Positions 10,196 to 17,210 are shown, counted from the first letter of the stretch. The stretch is 30,839 nucleotides of DNA from HK-STAS-PATE-36 sp964610345 (GCA_964610345.1 CAZSVQ010000005.1:1-30839); one strand, 5' to 3'. Made by a program: numbers and translations. The notes: a model not told the origin generated them from the sequence alone.

Positions 10196-10602
10196 TCTTC
10201 ACTCTTAGTCACGTCTTTGTTATAACGCTTTTTAATATAGTCTGCTTTCATCTCGCTTATAGCTTTGTTTTGTAGATATGGATTATCACGTGTTTTATCA
10301 ACAATTTCTTTGGCTTTTTCTACCCATTCTTTTTCAATCAGATCTGCATCATCTGCAATCGCAGGTGAGGAAGTTGAAATACCCTGTTGTGATTGTTGGG
10401 GTACGGCTTGCTGAGTCTGGTCATTTACACCTAGTGATTGCTGAACGCCCAATGCTTTAGTTTGCGGTATCTGAATAGGCTGAGCGTTACCAAGGTTGCT
10501 AAAATTGTTTAGTTCAGAATTAGGCATAACACTACTATTGGCCCCCTGATCAACAGACGGCGGTTCCATGGGGTTTGGTAATTGTACCTCATCGTAACTC
10601 AT
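10192..10602 (-). CDS. Small Gln/Pro-rich hypothetical protein upstream of the ATPase
   Basis: About 136 residues starting at MSYDEVQLPNP. A longer frame reaches 10626, but a TATAAT box (10613-10618, with a TGA extension) lies between the two candidate starts, so 10602 is preferred. The first ~90 residues are low-complexity Gln/Ser/Pro/Asn. The C-terminal ~45 form a charged helix (EKEWVEKAKEIVDKTRDNP). No signal peptide or membrane segment and no known family. It overlaps the ATPase start by 4 bp, so it is probably a dedicated cytosolic partner of that motor. Function unknown. Confidence 0.7.
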   Translation of the reverse strand: MSYDEVQLPNPMEPPSVDQGANSSVMPNSELNNFSNLGNAQPIQIPQTKALGVQQSLGVNDQTQQAVPQQSQQGISTSSPAIADDADLIEKEWVEKAKEIVDKTRDNPYLQNKAISEMKADYIKKRYNKDVTKSEE

Positions 10603-10612
10603 TATGTTGTTA

Positions 10613-10618
10613 ATTATA
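10613..10618 (-). promoter_or_regulatory. Extended -10 of the ATPase operon (near-leaderless)
   Basis: Minus-strand TGA-TATAAT ends 10 nt before the ATG at 10602, predicting a leader of about 4 nt. There is no SD. Confidence 0.55.
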
Positions 10619-10663
10619 TCAAACAACTCAGGAAATTACCTTAGTTATAGGCTATTTTTTAGT

Positions 10664-11008
10664 TTATGTAGATTGTTTAGATTTTGAAGTGTACCAAATT
10701 ATTATTACCGTTATAGACAAACTAAGTAATACATCCCTGATAGTTAACTGGGTAATAGATTGTATTATAAAAAGCAAAGTAGGCATAATACTTAAAACTA
10801 ATGAGTATATTTTTTTTTGAACCTTAGTAATATCAAAAAATACATTCAAAACAAAAGAAACTGTTGCGTATAATAAACCGAAAATAATTAAAAATGGCAG
10901 AAGTATAAATAGTAAAGATAGTTTTTCTGGATTTATAGAAACAAAAAACATCAAAGCAAAAACATATGCTATTGCTAATAATAAAACTCTTGTTTTTAGG
11001 CTACTCAT
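10664..11008 (-). CDS. Small integral membrane protein, hypothetical
   Basis: 114 residues with about four predicted transmembrane helices (about 8-25, 32-53, 69-89, 92-107) and short Lys-rich loops. No recognisable family motif. ATG is preceded by TATAAT at 11016-11021 with only 7 nt between and no SD, so the mRNA should be leaderless. It lies upstream of the ATPase pair, which has its own promoter. Sequence is very AT-rich. Confidence 0.6.
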   Translation of the reverse strand: MSSLKTRVLLLAIAYVFALMFFVSINPEKLSLLFILLPFLIIFGLLYATVSFVLNVFFDITKVQKKIYSLVLSIMPTLLFIIQSITQLTIRDVLLSLSITVIIIWYTSKSKQST

Positions 11009-11015
11009 AAAATAA

Positions 11016-11021
11016 ATTATA
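11016..11021 (-). promoter_or_regulatory. -10 box of the 10664-11008 gene (leaderless)
   Basis: Minus-strand TATAAT with a 7-nt gap to ATG. It follows directly after the terminator-like hairpin 11042-11090. Confidence 0.5.
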
Positions 11022-11029
11022 CATCTTTT

Positions 11030-11168
11030 AAAATTAAAGCCGGACGGTAAATGCGCCCTTTTTAAATTACTTATTTAGCGCTTACCGTCCTTGGCTTATG
11101 ACTGACCGCTCATGTTTGTTTTATGCAAACAATGAGCGTCGACACACATTTTTGTTTTTTCTCCACTG
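11030..11168 (-). ncRNA. Candidate small RNA, minus strand
   Basis: A promoter (11175-11203) points at a ~140-nt minus-strand unit with no convincing ORF. It contains two hairpins: CGCTCATTGTTTG/CAAACATGAGCG (11107-11138, one bulged base), then GGACGGTAAGCGC pairing with GCGCATTTACCGTCC (11042-11090), followed by GGCTTTAATTTT, which looks like a terminator tail. The ends are estimates. It could instead be the leader of the 10664-11008 gene, but that gene has its own -10. No known RNA family recognised. Confidence 0.45.
11042..11090 (-). terminator. Hairpin terminator of the minus-strand RNA candidate
   Basis: GGACGGTAA at 11042-11050 pairs with TTACCGTCC at 11082-11090, extended by GCGC/GCGC with a 2-nt bulge. 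On the minus strand it is followed by a T-rich tract. Confidence 0.45.
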
Positions 11169-11174
11169 CAAATC

Positions 11175-11203
11175 AGTGTACATTATTTATTCATTTAAGT
11201 CAA
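11175..11203 (-). promoter_or_regulatory. Promoter of the minus-strand RNA candidate
   Basis: Minus-strand TTGACT (11198-11203), exactly 17 bp, and TACACT (11175-11180) predict a start near 11168. Confidence 0.5.
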
Positions 11204-11969
11204 CTATTTTTGTTGTAATAATTTTTGTTATTAGAGTTATTTTTAAATATATTTTATTATTTGTTGTATGTATTATGTTGTATTTTCTATAACTTAGCTC
11301 ACATTCAGATGAAGTTTTGACTCTACATTATAAATTTCAATTGAGTATTATATTAAAAATTATATGGTTTAATTGATTCAACAACCCCAACATGTAACAT
11401 TAAATAAAATTTTAATAAATTTGTCTTACGAATATTAAATCTTGCCATAAAATTAGTTAAATATTAAATTTATACCTCCCTCAGCCAACCATACATATAA
11501 ATCAATCGCATATAATATTTTTAAAAATTGCTTTTTAAATGTTGCCAGCTTATTTGTATAAAAAATTGATTTAAAAATATCATACCCCGACCGATACTCA
11601 TGGCTTTAATAAAGTATAGAAAAACTCAGTAGCATTATATGGCTAGCTAAAATTATTTTATTCTGCGAATTATTCATTATTAAGAATGTGTCATATTTTA
11701 CAAAAACGGACTAAAAAAATACGCGGAATATTAAATGTTTTATTGCCCATTTATTAGCAAAGGATACTTAAGTTTATTAAATTTTTTTACTCAGAAATTA
11801 ATTGAGAAGCCACGTAATTTTTTTAAAATCACAGCAAATTTTTATCATTTTTTGATTCTAATTACAGGATATTTTTATGTAAAGTCGCTATTTTTTTCAA
11901 GTTTTAAACTGCCAAGGCTAAGTATTAACGACAAAAGTTATGCACAGGTTTATATAAAAATATCCATAA
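11204..11969. other. AT-rich intergenic stretch, nothing recognised
   Basis: About 770 bp of strongly AT-rich sequence. The open frames in it are Phe/Tyr/Ile/Lys-rich with no SD and no domain, as expected from random AT-rich DNA. The only motif I would name is one DnaA-box match, TTATGCACA (11938-11946). A single box without dnaA, dnaN or a box cluster is not enough to call an origin. Confidence 0.6.
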
Positions 11970-11974
11970 ACATG

Positions 11975-12003
11975 TTGACATGTATTTTACTAATTTATAA
12001 GAT
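11975..12003 (+). promoter_or_regulatory. Strong promoter of the plus-strand RNA candidate
   Basis: TTGACA (11975-11980), a 17-bp spacer and TAAGAT (11998-12003) are the same hexamers and spacing as the rRNA promoter. A palindrome ACATG-ttga-CATGT (11970-11983) covers the -35 and could be an operator. Confidence 0.65.
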
Positions 12004-12009
12004 GTATTC

Positions 12010-12199
12010 AGTACTTGAATAAAAAAAGTACTCAAAAACAAAAACGACTTAGAAACAACGGCTTCTCGCAAGCCGTTGTTCCACTAAAAGAAGATACAAA
12101 AACTAAATAACTAAAAGCTCTCTAACATAAAAACCCAACCAACATTAACTACACTCGCAAGAACCCATCATAGATAATTGATGGGTTCTGCTTTTGTTT
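12010..12199 (+). ncRNA. Candidate small RNA with three hairpins, upstream of comM
   Basis: The predicted start (7 nt after TAAGAT) coincides with the first base of hairpin 1, AGTACTT/AAGTACT (12010-12032). Hairpin 2 is a perfect 11-bp stem AACAACGGCTT-CTCGC-AAGCCGTTGTT (12054-12080). An A-rich, unstructured stretch follows, then the terminator hairpin 12160-12189 with GCTTTTGTTT. No ORF with an SD fits inside. The unit of ~190 nt with rRNA-type promoter and own terminator looks like an abundant structured RNA. I do not recognise a family; it lacks tmRNA, SRP and 6S signatures as far as I can see. Confidence 0.6.
12160..12199 (+). terminator. Intrinsic terminator before comM
   Basis: AGAACCCATCA (12160-12170) pairs perfectly with TGATGGGTTCT (12179-12189), loop of 8 nt, followed by GCTTTTGTTT. 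It ends the small-RNA candidate; its T tract doubles as the comM -35 region. Confidence 0.75.
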
Positions 12200-12223
12200 A
12201 TCATTTGACTCACCTGCTACAAT
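12194..12223 (+). promoter_or_regulatory. comM promoter (near-leaderless)
   Basis: TTGTTT (12194-12199), 18 bp, then TGC-TACAAT (-10 at 12218-12223). Twelve nt separate the -10 from ATG 12236, so the leader is about 6 nt and no SD is present. Confidence 0.5.
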
Positions 12224-12235
12224 TCAGCTCATATC

Positions 12236-13753
12236 ATGAAAGCACTAACTCATGGAATTTTAGAAATCGGTTTTGGTGGTATAGTTGCGGATGTTGAGTG
12301 CAACCTATCAAATGGTTTGCCAAATATTCTCATTATTGGATTTGTCAGTAAGGCTGTGGACGAATCTAAAGAAAGAATTAGAAGTGCTTTTGCAAACAGC
12401 TCAATGAACTTGCCAAAGAAACGCATAACCATAAATATCGCCCCCGCCGACATCCCGAAAGATAGTACAAGCTTAGACCTTTCAATCGCGTCCTCAATTC
12501 TAGTTGGTAGCAAGATGATCCAATCGATACCACTTGAAAATACAATATTAATTGGAGAGCTGGGTCTGGATGGAACTGTTCGTGGAGTACGAGGCATAAT
12601 CGGCAAACTACTCGCAGGAAAACATCACGGGATATCTAAATTCATAATACCCACACCAAATTTAAGTCAAGCTCAACTTGTTCCAGACATAGAACTTATA
12701 CCAGTTCAGTCTCTTCAGGAACTTTATCAGCACCTTTCAGGGAACAAATTAATAAGCACCCCTATTTATTCCGCCGGCACTAACAAACTAAAAAACAAAA
12801 AATTCAAGGATGACTTCGAACATATCACAGGCCAGCACACAGCAAAACGTGCCCTAGAAATTGCTGCATCTGGTGGTCACAATATACTTTTAAGTGGCCC
12901 ACCAGGTACTGGTAAAAGTATGCTCGCAAAATCTACTATCGGTATTCTGCCACCATTAAATAACGATGAATCTCTAGAGGTTACTCATTTACACAGCTTA
13001 ACCAATAGTAACTACGAAGATATAATTACCGTGCGACCATTCCGTAGCCCACACCATACCGCAAGCGATACGGCTATAATTGGGGGAGGTAAAAACCCAC
13101 GACCAGGCGAGATAAGTTTAAGTCATAAAGGTATATTATTTTTTGATGAATTTCCAGAATTTAATCGTTCGACCCTTGAGGCCCTACGTCAACCTCTTGA
13201 AGATAATCATGTAACAGTATCTAGAGCCAAAGATTCAGTCAATTACCCGGCAGACTTTATGTTAGTAGCTACTGCCAACCCATGTCCCTGTGGCTTTTAT
13301 GGCACCCACCGAGATTGCATCTGCACTCCTCAACAGATTTCACGTTATCAACGTAAACTTTCTGGCCCAATAATCGACAGAATAGACCTATTCACCGATG
13401 TTGAAAACATAGAACACGGCAAACTACTTTCTGGAATTAATAAATCAGAAGCAAGCTCAATAATAGCAAAACGAGTAAGCAGAGCTCGCCAATGCCAGTA
13501 TAATCGGCTTGGTGCAGGAAAACTAAATAGCAACATGAACAGCGAAGAAGTAAAAAGATACTCCGAACTAAACCAAGACGCACATTCACTCTTAAACTCA
13601 GCAGCTAGCAAACTTGAGCTTTCTCCTAGAAGTTACATGAGAACAATAAAAGTAGCCCGAACTATTGCTGACCTAGACGATTCAGACAAAATTCAAATAA
13701 AACACATCACCGAGGCATTACATTACCGACCAAAAAAACTACAATTACTTTAA
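12236..13753 (+). CDS. comM: ComM/YifB-family Mg-chelatase-like AAA+ ATPase
   Basis: The 505-residue protein has the family order: an N-terminal ChlI/Lon-protease-like domain (about 1-170; NIAPADIPK and DLSIA motifs), then the AAA+ Mg-chelatase domain with Walker A GPPGTGKS (221-228), RSPHHTAS, and Walker B LFFDEFPE (301-308), a Cys-rich insert CPCGFYGTHRDCIC (350-363), and the C-terminal domain with SPRSYMRTIKVARTIADL. ComM is a hexameric helicase that promotes branch migration when transformed DNA integrates by RecA, so it suggests natural uptake of foreign DNA. Length is normal. The start lacks an SD and sits just after a -10. Single gene; infC has its own promoter downstream. Confidence 0.93.
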   Translation: MKALTHGILEIGFGGIVADVECNLSNGLPNILIIGFVSKAVDESKERIRSAFANSSMNLPKKRITINIAPADIPKDSTSLDLSIASSILVGSKMIQSIPLENTILIGELGLDGTVRGVRGIIGKLLAGKHHGISKFIIPTPNLSQAQLVPDIELIPVQSLQELYQHLSGNKLISTPIYSAGTNKLKNKKFKDDFEHITGQHTAKRALEIAASGGHNILLSGPPGTGKSMLAKSTIGILPPLNNDESLEVTHLHSLTNSNYEDIITVRPFRSPHHTASDTAIIGGGKNPRPGEISLSHKGILFFDEFPEFNRSTLEALRQPLEDNHVTVSRAKDSVNYPADFMLVATANPCPCGFYGTHRDCICTPQQISRYQRKLSGPIIDRIDLFTDVENIEHGKLLSGINKSEASSIIAKRVSRARQCQYNRLGAGKLNSNMNSEEVKRYSELNQDAHSLLNSAASKLELSPRSYMRTIKVARTIADLDDSDKIQIKHITEALHYRPKKLQLL

Positions 13754-13761
13754 GCAAAAGC

Positions 13762-13790
13762 TTGACCCCTGTTGTGATATCTGTTAAACT
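13762..13790 (+). promoter_or_regulatory. infC-rpmI-rplT promoter
   Basis: TTGACC (13762-13767), a 17-bp spacer ending in the TGT extension, and TAAACT (13785-13790). The start near 13797 leaves a 31-nt leader holding the AGGAG site. Confidence 0.6.
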
Positions 13791-13815
13791 TCATGGAAGT
13801 CATTAATAGCGTAAA

Positions 13816-13830
13816 AGGAGTTTGAATATT
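13816..13830 (+). promoter_or_regulatory. infC ribosome-binding site and AUU start
   Basis: AGGAG at 13816-13820 lies 7 nt before ATT at 13828-13830. The only other in-frame candidate, TTG at 13822, is 1 nt from the SD and cannot be used. AUU is the conserved start of infC in E. coli, where IF3 discriminates against it to repress its own translation. Confidence 0.75.
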
Positions 13831-14355
13831 AGCAAAGATGCTCGCCTGAATGAGTCGATTCGGGCACCGCAACTTCGTGTTATTACCGAAGATGGTCGGC
13901 AACTTGGCGTAATGAGCCGTATAGAAGCTTTACGCGCTGCCAAAGACGAAGGATTAGACCTAGTAGAGGTCTCACCTGGTGCCAAACCACCTGTTGCAAA
14001 AATCATTGACTGGGGTAAATATAATTACCAACGCACCAAGCAACTTCAAAAGAACAAGCGTAATGCAAAAGCGATGGATGTAAAGCAAATCAGGCTTGGA
14101 CTAAAAATCGGTGAACATGATTTAGGCGTAAAATTAAAGAAGGTACATGGTTTTTTAGAGGGTGGTCACAAAGTTAAGTTTGCAGTTTTCTACCGAGGAC
14201 GTGAACTTGCCCACAAAGATATCGGATTCAAACTAGCCGATAAAATCATTGCCGAGCTTGGGGATAAGGTTATAGTTGACCAAGCTCCCCAATTTAGCGG
14301 AAAACAACTAATTTTCACAGTAAGGAGCAATAATGCCAAAGTTAAAGACTCATAG
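13828..14355 (+). CDS. infC: Translation initiation factor IF-3
   Basis: About 175 residues. The N-domain (NESIRAPQLRVITEDGRQLGVM) and linker are followed by the C-domain with KQIRLGLKIGEHDLGVK and VKFAVFYRGRELAHK. IF3 binds the 30S subunit, blocks 50S joining and checks the start codon and initiator tRNA. The start is taken as ATT on SD spacing. It overlaps rpmI by 23 bp, giving the classic infC-rpmI-rplT operon. AUU use predicts negative feedback by IF3. Confidence 0.95.
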   Translation: MSKDARLNESIRAPQLRVITEDGRQLGVMSRIEALRAAKDEGLDLVEVSPGAKPPVAKIIDWGKYNYQRTKQLQKNKRNAKAMDVKQIRLGLKIGEHDLGVKLKKVHGFLEGGHKVKFAVFYRGRELAHKDIGFKLADKIIAELGDKVIVDQAPQFSGKQLIFTVRSNNAKVKDS

Positions 14356-14527
14356 CGGAACAAAAGATCGCTTCAAAATAACCAAAAACGGAAAAGTTAC
14401 CCATGGCCACTCATTCAAGAGCCATAACCTTTCTAAGAAAAGTGCAGCCCGTAAACGTAATTTTGCAGTCACGCAAATTGTAACCGGTAAAGCTGCTAAG
14501 TCAATCAAGAAAAATCTAGGAGTTTAA
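14333..14527 (+). CDS. rpmI: 50S ribosomal protein L35
   Basis: 64 residues, basic, with the L35 start PKLKTHSGTKDRFKITKNGK and the HSFKSHNLSKKS segment. It has a strong AAGGAG before ATG inside the 3' end of infC, so translation is coupled to infC. Middle gene of the IF3-L35-L20 operon. Confidence 0.96.
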   Translation: MPKLKTHSGTKDRFKITKNGKVTHGHSFKSHNLSKKSAARKRNFAVTQIVTGKAAKSIKKNLGV

Positions 14528-14530
14528 CAG

Positions 14531-14875
14531 ATGAGAGTCAAACGTGGCGTAACTATTCGCCAAAAACACAATAAAATCCGAAAAGCTACCAAAGGCATGA
14601 GCCATGGTAACAGAGTAAGTATTAAGCGCGGCAAGCAAGCCATTGTGCGTTCTTTGCAAAATGCTACCCGTGACCGAAAAAACCGCAAACGAACCTTTAG
14701 GCAACTATGGAATACACGCATAAACGCCGGTGCACGGCTAAATGGCACTACTTACAGCAAGCTTATCGCTGGGCTTAAAAAAGCTAATGTAAGCCTTGAT
14801 CGAAAAATATTGGCTGAGCTAGCCGTCAATGAGCCATTAGCATTTAGCAGTATCGCCGAAATATCTAAAAAATAA
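14531..14875 (+). CDS. rplT: 50S ribosomal protein L20
   Basis: 114 residues, an early-assembly 23S-binding protein. The long basic N-terminal helix (RQKHNKIRKATKGMSHGNR) and the globular C-terminal part (LWNTRINAGARLNGTTYSKLI) are typical. TAGGAG precedes ATG, 3 bp after the rpmI stop. L20 often autoregulates this operon; I see no obvious mimic structure in the short leader. A bidirectional terminator follows. Confidence 0.96.
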   Translation: MRVKRGVTIRQKHNKIRKATKGMSHGNRVSIKRGKQAIVRSLQNATRDRKNRKRTFRQLWNTRINAGARLNGTTYSKLIAGLKKANVSLDRKILAELAVNEPLAFSSIAEISKK

Positions 14876-14897
14876 TCTTCCTCAAGAATTGAATACA

Positions 14898-14922
14898 AAA
14901 ACCACCTCATTGAGGTGGTTTT
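14898..14922. terminator. Bidirectional terminator between rplT and rnpB
   Basis: AAAACCACCTCA and TGAGGTGGTTTT form a symmetric hairpin with A and T tracts on both sides, so it can end both the rplT mRNA (plus) and RNase P RNA (minus). Confidence 0.85.
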
Positions 14923-14928
14923 CGATTT

Positions 14929-15329
14929 GCCAGACTACCTATAAGCCGGGTTCTGTTCGAGAGTAAACTCTTGCTAGCCATCTATCTAGCCCTATTGTTG
15001 CCAATAGAATCGAGCGGATTATTTAGCGTACAACTTAGCGGGATACTATTACATATGTAAAAAGCTATACTACCTTGCAGCAGACAGGGTTTACCATCTC
15101 TCTATGTCACCATAGATTGCTGTGGGCTCTTACCCCACTCTTTTCACCTTTACCCCTCTCCACAGTGTAATAAATAAAAATAATGATTAATTACACTGCA
15201 GTGAGGGGAAGTTTTGTCTCTGTGGCACTTTCCCTAGAGTTACCCCTGGTTGCCGTTAACAACTGTCTTTCCTTGCGCTGCCCGGACTTTCCTCCTCAGT
15301 AAACTGAGGCGACTAGCCGATAACCTGGC
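14929..15329 (-). ncRNA. rnpB: RNase P RNA, bacterial type A-like
   Basis: The minus strand shows the conserved P4 segment GAGGAAAGTCCGGGC near the 5' side and ACAGAACCCGGCTTATAG near the 3' end, with AGAGTGGGGTAAGAGCCCA between. GCCAG at 15325-15329 pairs with CTGGC at 14929-14933 as helix P1. The molecule is the ribozyme that cleaves tRNA 5' leaders. An AT-rich stem around 15170-15200 fits P12. A TATAAT (15336-15341) ends 6 nt before the P1 5' base, so the transcript may start directly at the mature end. Confidence 0.95.
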
Positions 15330-15335
15330 TAGCTC

Positions 15336-15341
15336 ATTATA
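15336..15341 (-). promoter_or_regulatory. rnpB -10 box overlapping the upstream stop codon
   Basis: Minus-strand TATAAT contains the TAA stop of the ASCH-RNase H gene (15337-15339). The RNase P helix P1 begins at the expected +1. The -35 is weak (TCTAGA). Confidence 0.55.
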
Positions 15342-16140
15342 CTATATTTTGGTTACTATCTAGAATCCGGTTAACTTCACCATCTGCAAGCTTATTCAAC
15401 TCACGCGGGACATGCGTAAAATCTACTATTTCAAAGTCCTGAAGTATATCTTTAACAATATTATGAACGGCTAAAAGTTCTTGATTTTTAACTTTGAAAA
15501 TTCCCTTCATCTGGTTTATTACAAGCAGACTGTCCATAAATACATGAACTTTTGTAGCGCCTATCTGCCGAGCACGCTCCAATCCAAGTCTCAAAGAATG
15601 ATATTCAGCTTGATTGTTAGTTGTGATATTCAGATACTCGCCGTTAGTTTCAAGCACATTATTTTGCATATCTAATATTACAAAGCCACTAGCTGAAGGA
15701 CCAGGATTACCCCTGGAACCACCATCGCCATAAAGTTTTATTTCGCTAATGTTTGTTGTTTTTTCTGCATCTTCTTTTTCGTAAAATTTTGGTTCTTTAT
15801 AAAGCTCGAACTTAAAATCTACAACCTTTACTGGTGTAGTTTTATCAATTACATCGCCATAAAACATTGCCATTTGTTCATACAGTTCAGTAGTTGACCC
15901 AAACCGCTCAAAATTTCCTCCATCAATATCTAGATCACCAACTCTCTGTTCTGTAACTCGATACACATTAGCCAAGCCTACAATCTGCCAGGTAGAAGGG
16001 TCTTCTTCTTGTACTTTATCAATCACTGCAATTTCATCACCGACAGAAATGCTTTTTTCGTCATTTATGCGCAAAGTAGACGATTGTATACCTTTTTTAA
16101 TATTCTCTATTTCTATGTGGTTAAACTTTAGGTTTTTCAT
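15337..16140 (-). CDS. ASCH-like domain fused to ribonuclease HI
   Basis: 267 residues. The C-terminal half (about 132-262) is RNase HI: YGDGGSRGNPGPSASG with D139, NNQAEY with E179, FMDSLLV with D203, and HVPRELNKLAD with H243 and D253, a complete active site for cutting RNA in RNA-DNA hybrids. The N-terminal ~65 residues read like an ASCH fold (LKFNHIEIENIKKGIQSSTL, then SVGDEIAVID and VGLANVYRV), an RNA-binding domain with possible nuclease activity. Extra N-terminal domains on RNase HI are usually hybrid-binding, so ASCH is unusual. Divergent from queA with only 30 bp between, sharing a mirror-symmetric promoter. The RNase H call is firm; the ASCH call is by pattern only. Confidence 0.85.
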   Translation of the reverse strand: MKNLKFNHIEIENIKKGIQSSTLRINDEKSISVGDEIAVIDKVQEEDPSTWQIVGLANVYRVTEQRVGDLDIDGGNFERFGSTTELYEQMAMFYGDVIDKTTPVKVVDFKFELYKEPKFYEKEDAEKTTNISEIKLYGDGGSRGNPGPSASGFVILDMQNNVLETNGEYLNITTNNQAEYHSLRLGLERARQIGATKVHVFMDSLLVINQMKGIFKVKNQELLAVHNIVKDILQDFEIVDFTHVPRELNKLADGEVNRILDSNQNIV

Positions 16141-16145
16141 TCTAA

Positions 16146-16166
16146 CCTATTCTACCCTAGAATAGG
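16146..16166. promoter_or_regulatory. Mirror promoter: two TAGAAT -10 boxes in a perfect palindrome
   Basis: CCTATTCTA-CCC-TAGAATAGG lies in the 30-bp gap between divergent genes. The plus-strand TAGAAT (16158-16163) ends 7 nt before the queA ATG; the minus-strand TAGAAT (16149-16154) ends 8 nt before the RNase H ATG. Both mRNAs should be leaderless. Confidence 0.6.
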
Positions 16167-16170
16167 TCTT

Positions 16171-17196
16171 ATGTATATTGAAGATTATAATTACGATTTA
16201 CCTGAATCAAAGATTGCAAAGTACCCACCTAAAGTTCGAGGCGAAAGTAAGCTACTAGTTTTAAATAAAAAAACTGGAATTATTGAACATAACACCTATA
16301 AAAACTTTATAGATTATGTTAAATCGGGTGATATTGTTGTTTTAAATAACACAAAAGTTATAAAAGCTCGGTTAATTGTCTACAGAGGTGATAAAAAAAG
16401 AGAATTTTTGTTATTAGAACGTCATACCCATATACTAGATGCACATCACTGGAAGATTCTGTATAAAGGCAAAATCAAATCGGGTGAAATATATAAAATA
16501 AATAGTGCTGAGATACTAGTCGAAGAAGTCTTTAAAGACGGACTTGCAAGGATAAGTTCTGAATCAGACTTATTAAAACTAAGCCAAAAATCCGGAAGTG
16601 TCCCCCTACCACCTTATATTAAACGAACTACGAACGTTGAAGATATAAATCGCTATCAGACAGAGTTCGCTAAATTTGAGGGTTCGGTTGCTGCCCCAAC
16701 TGCATCCTTAAACTTCACAGAAAATCTAATTGAGAAATTACAAACCAAAGGCGTTGAATTAGTTTATTTAACTCTACATGTAGGATTAGGTACTTTTCTG
16801 CCAATCCGCACTGAAAATATCGAAGACCACAAAATGCACAGCGAATATTTTGAGATTCCACCCAGTACAAGCAAAACAATAATACAGGCAAAAAATAATA
16901 ATAAAACGGTGTTCGCAGTTGGGACTACCGTTGCGCGAACCCTAGAATTCGCCCATACAAATATTTTTAACCTCGATAATAAAACTATTACTGGTGAAGC
17001 AGATATTTTTATCTACCCCGGTTATAAATTTCAGATTGTAGATTGTTTGCTAACAAATTTTCACGCCCCAAAAACTACAGTTCTAATGCTAGCTTCAGCA
17101 TTCGCCGGCTGGGAAAATATAAAAAATGCTTACGATATCGCCCTAGAGCATGACTACAAGTTACTCTCTTACGGTGATTCTATGCTTATAATATAA
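16171..17196 (+). CDS. queA: S-adenosylmethionine:tRNA ribosyltransferase-isomerase
   Basis: 341 residues. Moves the ribosyl part of SAM onto preQ1 in tRNA to make epoxyqueuosine. Family motifs: YDLPESKIAKYPP at the N-terminus, GDIVVLNNTKVI, GSVAAPTASLNFT, VYLTLHVGLGTFLPI, HSEYFEIP, VGTTVARTLE, and the C-terminal LLTNFHAPKTTVLML. Length is normal. Tgt, the previous step, is at 24202-25327; no preQ1 synthesis gene or epoxyqueuosine reductase is in this window. ATG follows a -10 by 7 nt and no usable SD would be transcribed. tRNA-Pro lies 26 bp downstream. Confidence 0.97.
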   Translation: MYIEDYNYDLPESKIAKYPPKVRGESKLLVLNKKTGIIEHNTYKNFIDYVKSGDIVVLNNTKVIKARLIVYRGDKKREFLLLERHTHILDAHHWKILYKGKIKSGEIYKINSAEILVEEVFKDGLARISSESDLLKLSQKSGSVPLPPYIKRTTNVEDINRYQTEFAKFEGSVAAPTASLNFTENLIEKLQTKGVELVYLTLHVGLGTFLPIRTENIEDHKMHSEYFEIPPSTSKTIIQAKNNNKTVFAVGTTVARTLEFAHTNIFNLDNKTITGEADIFIYPGYKFQIVDCLLTNFHAPKTTVLMLASAFAGWENIKNAYDIALEHDYKLLSYGDSMLII

Positions 17197-17210
17197 GTTT
17201 GGTGTAAAAT

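Noticed and set aside
11204..12003. Replication origin in the AT-rich gene desert
   Set aside because: Only one DnaA-box match (TTATGCACA, 11938-11946), no cluster, and no dnaA, dnaN or rpmH nearby; gyrAB alone is weak support. A GC-skew plot of the whole genome would decide.
11735..12022. 95-residue plus-strand frame
   Set aside because: Phe/Ile/Lys-rich translation typical of AT-rich noise, no SD, and its end overlaps the strong promoter at 11975-12003.
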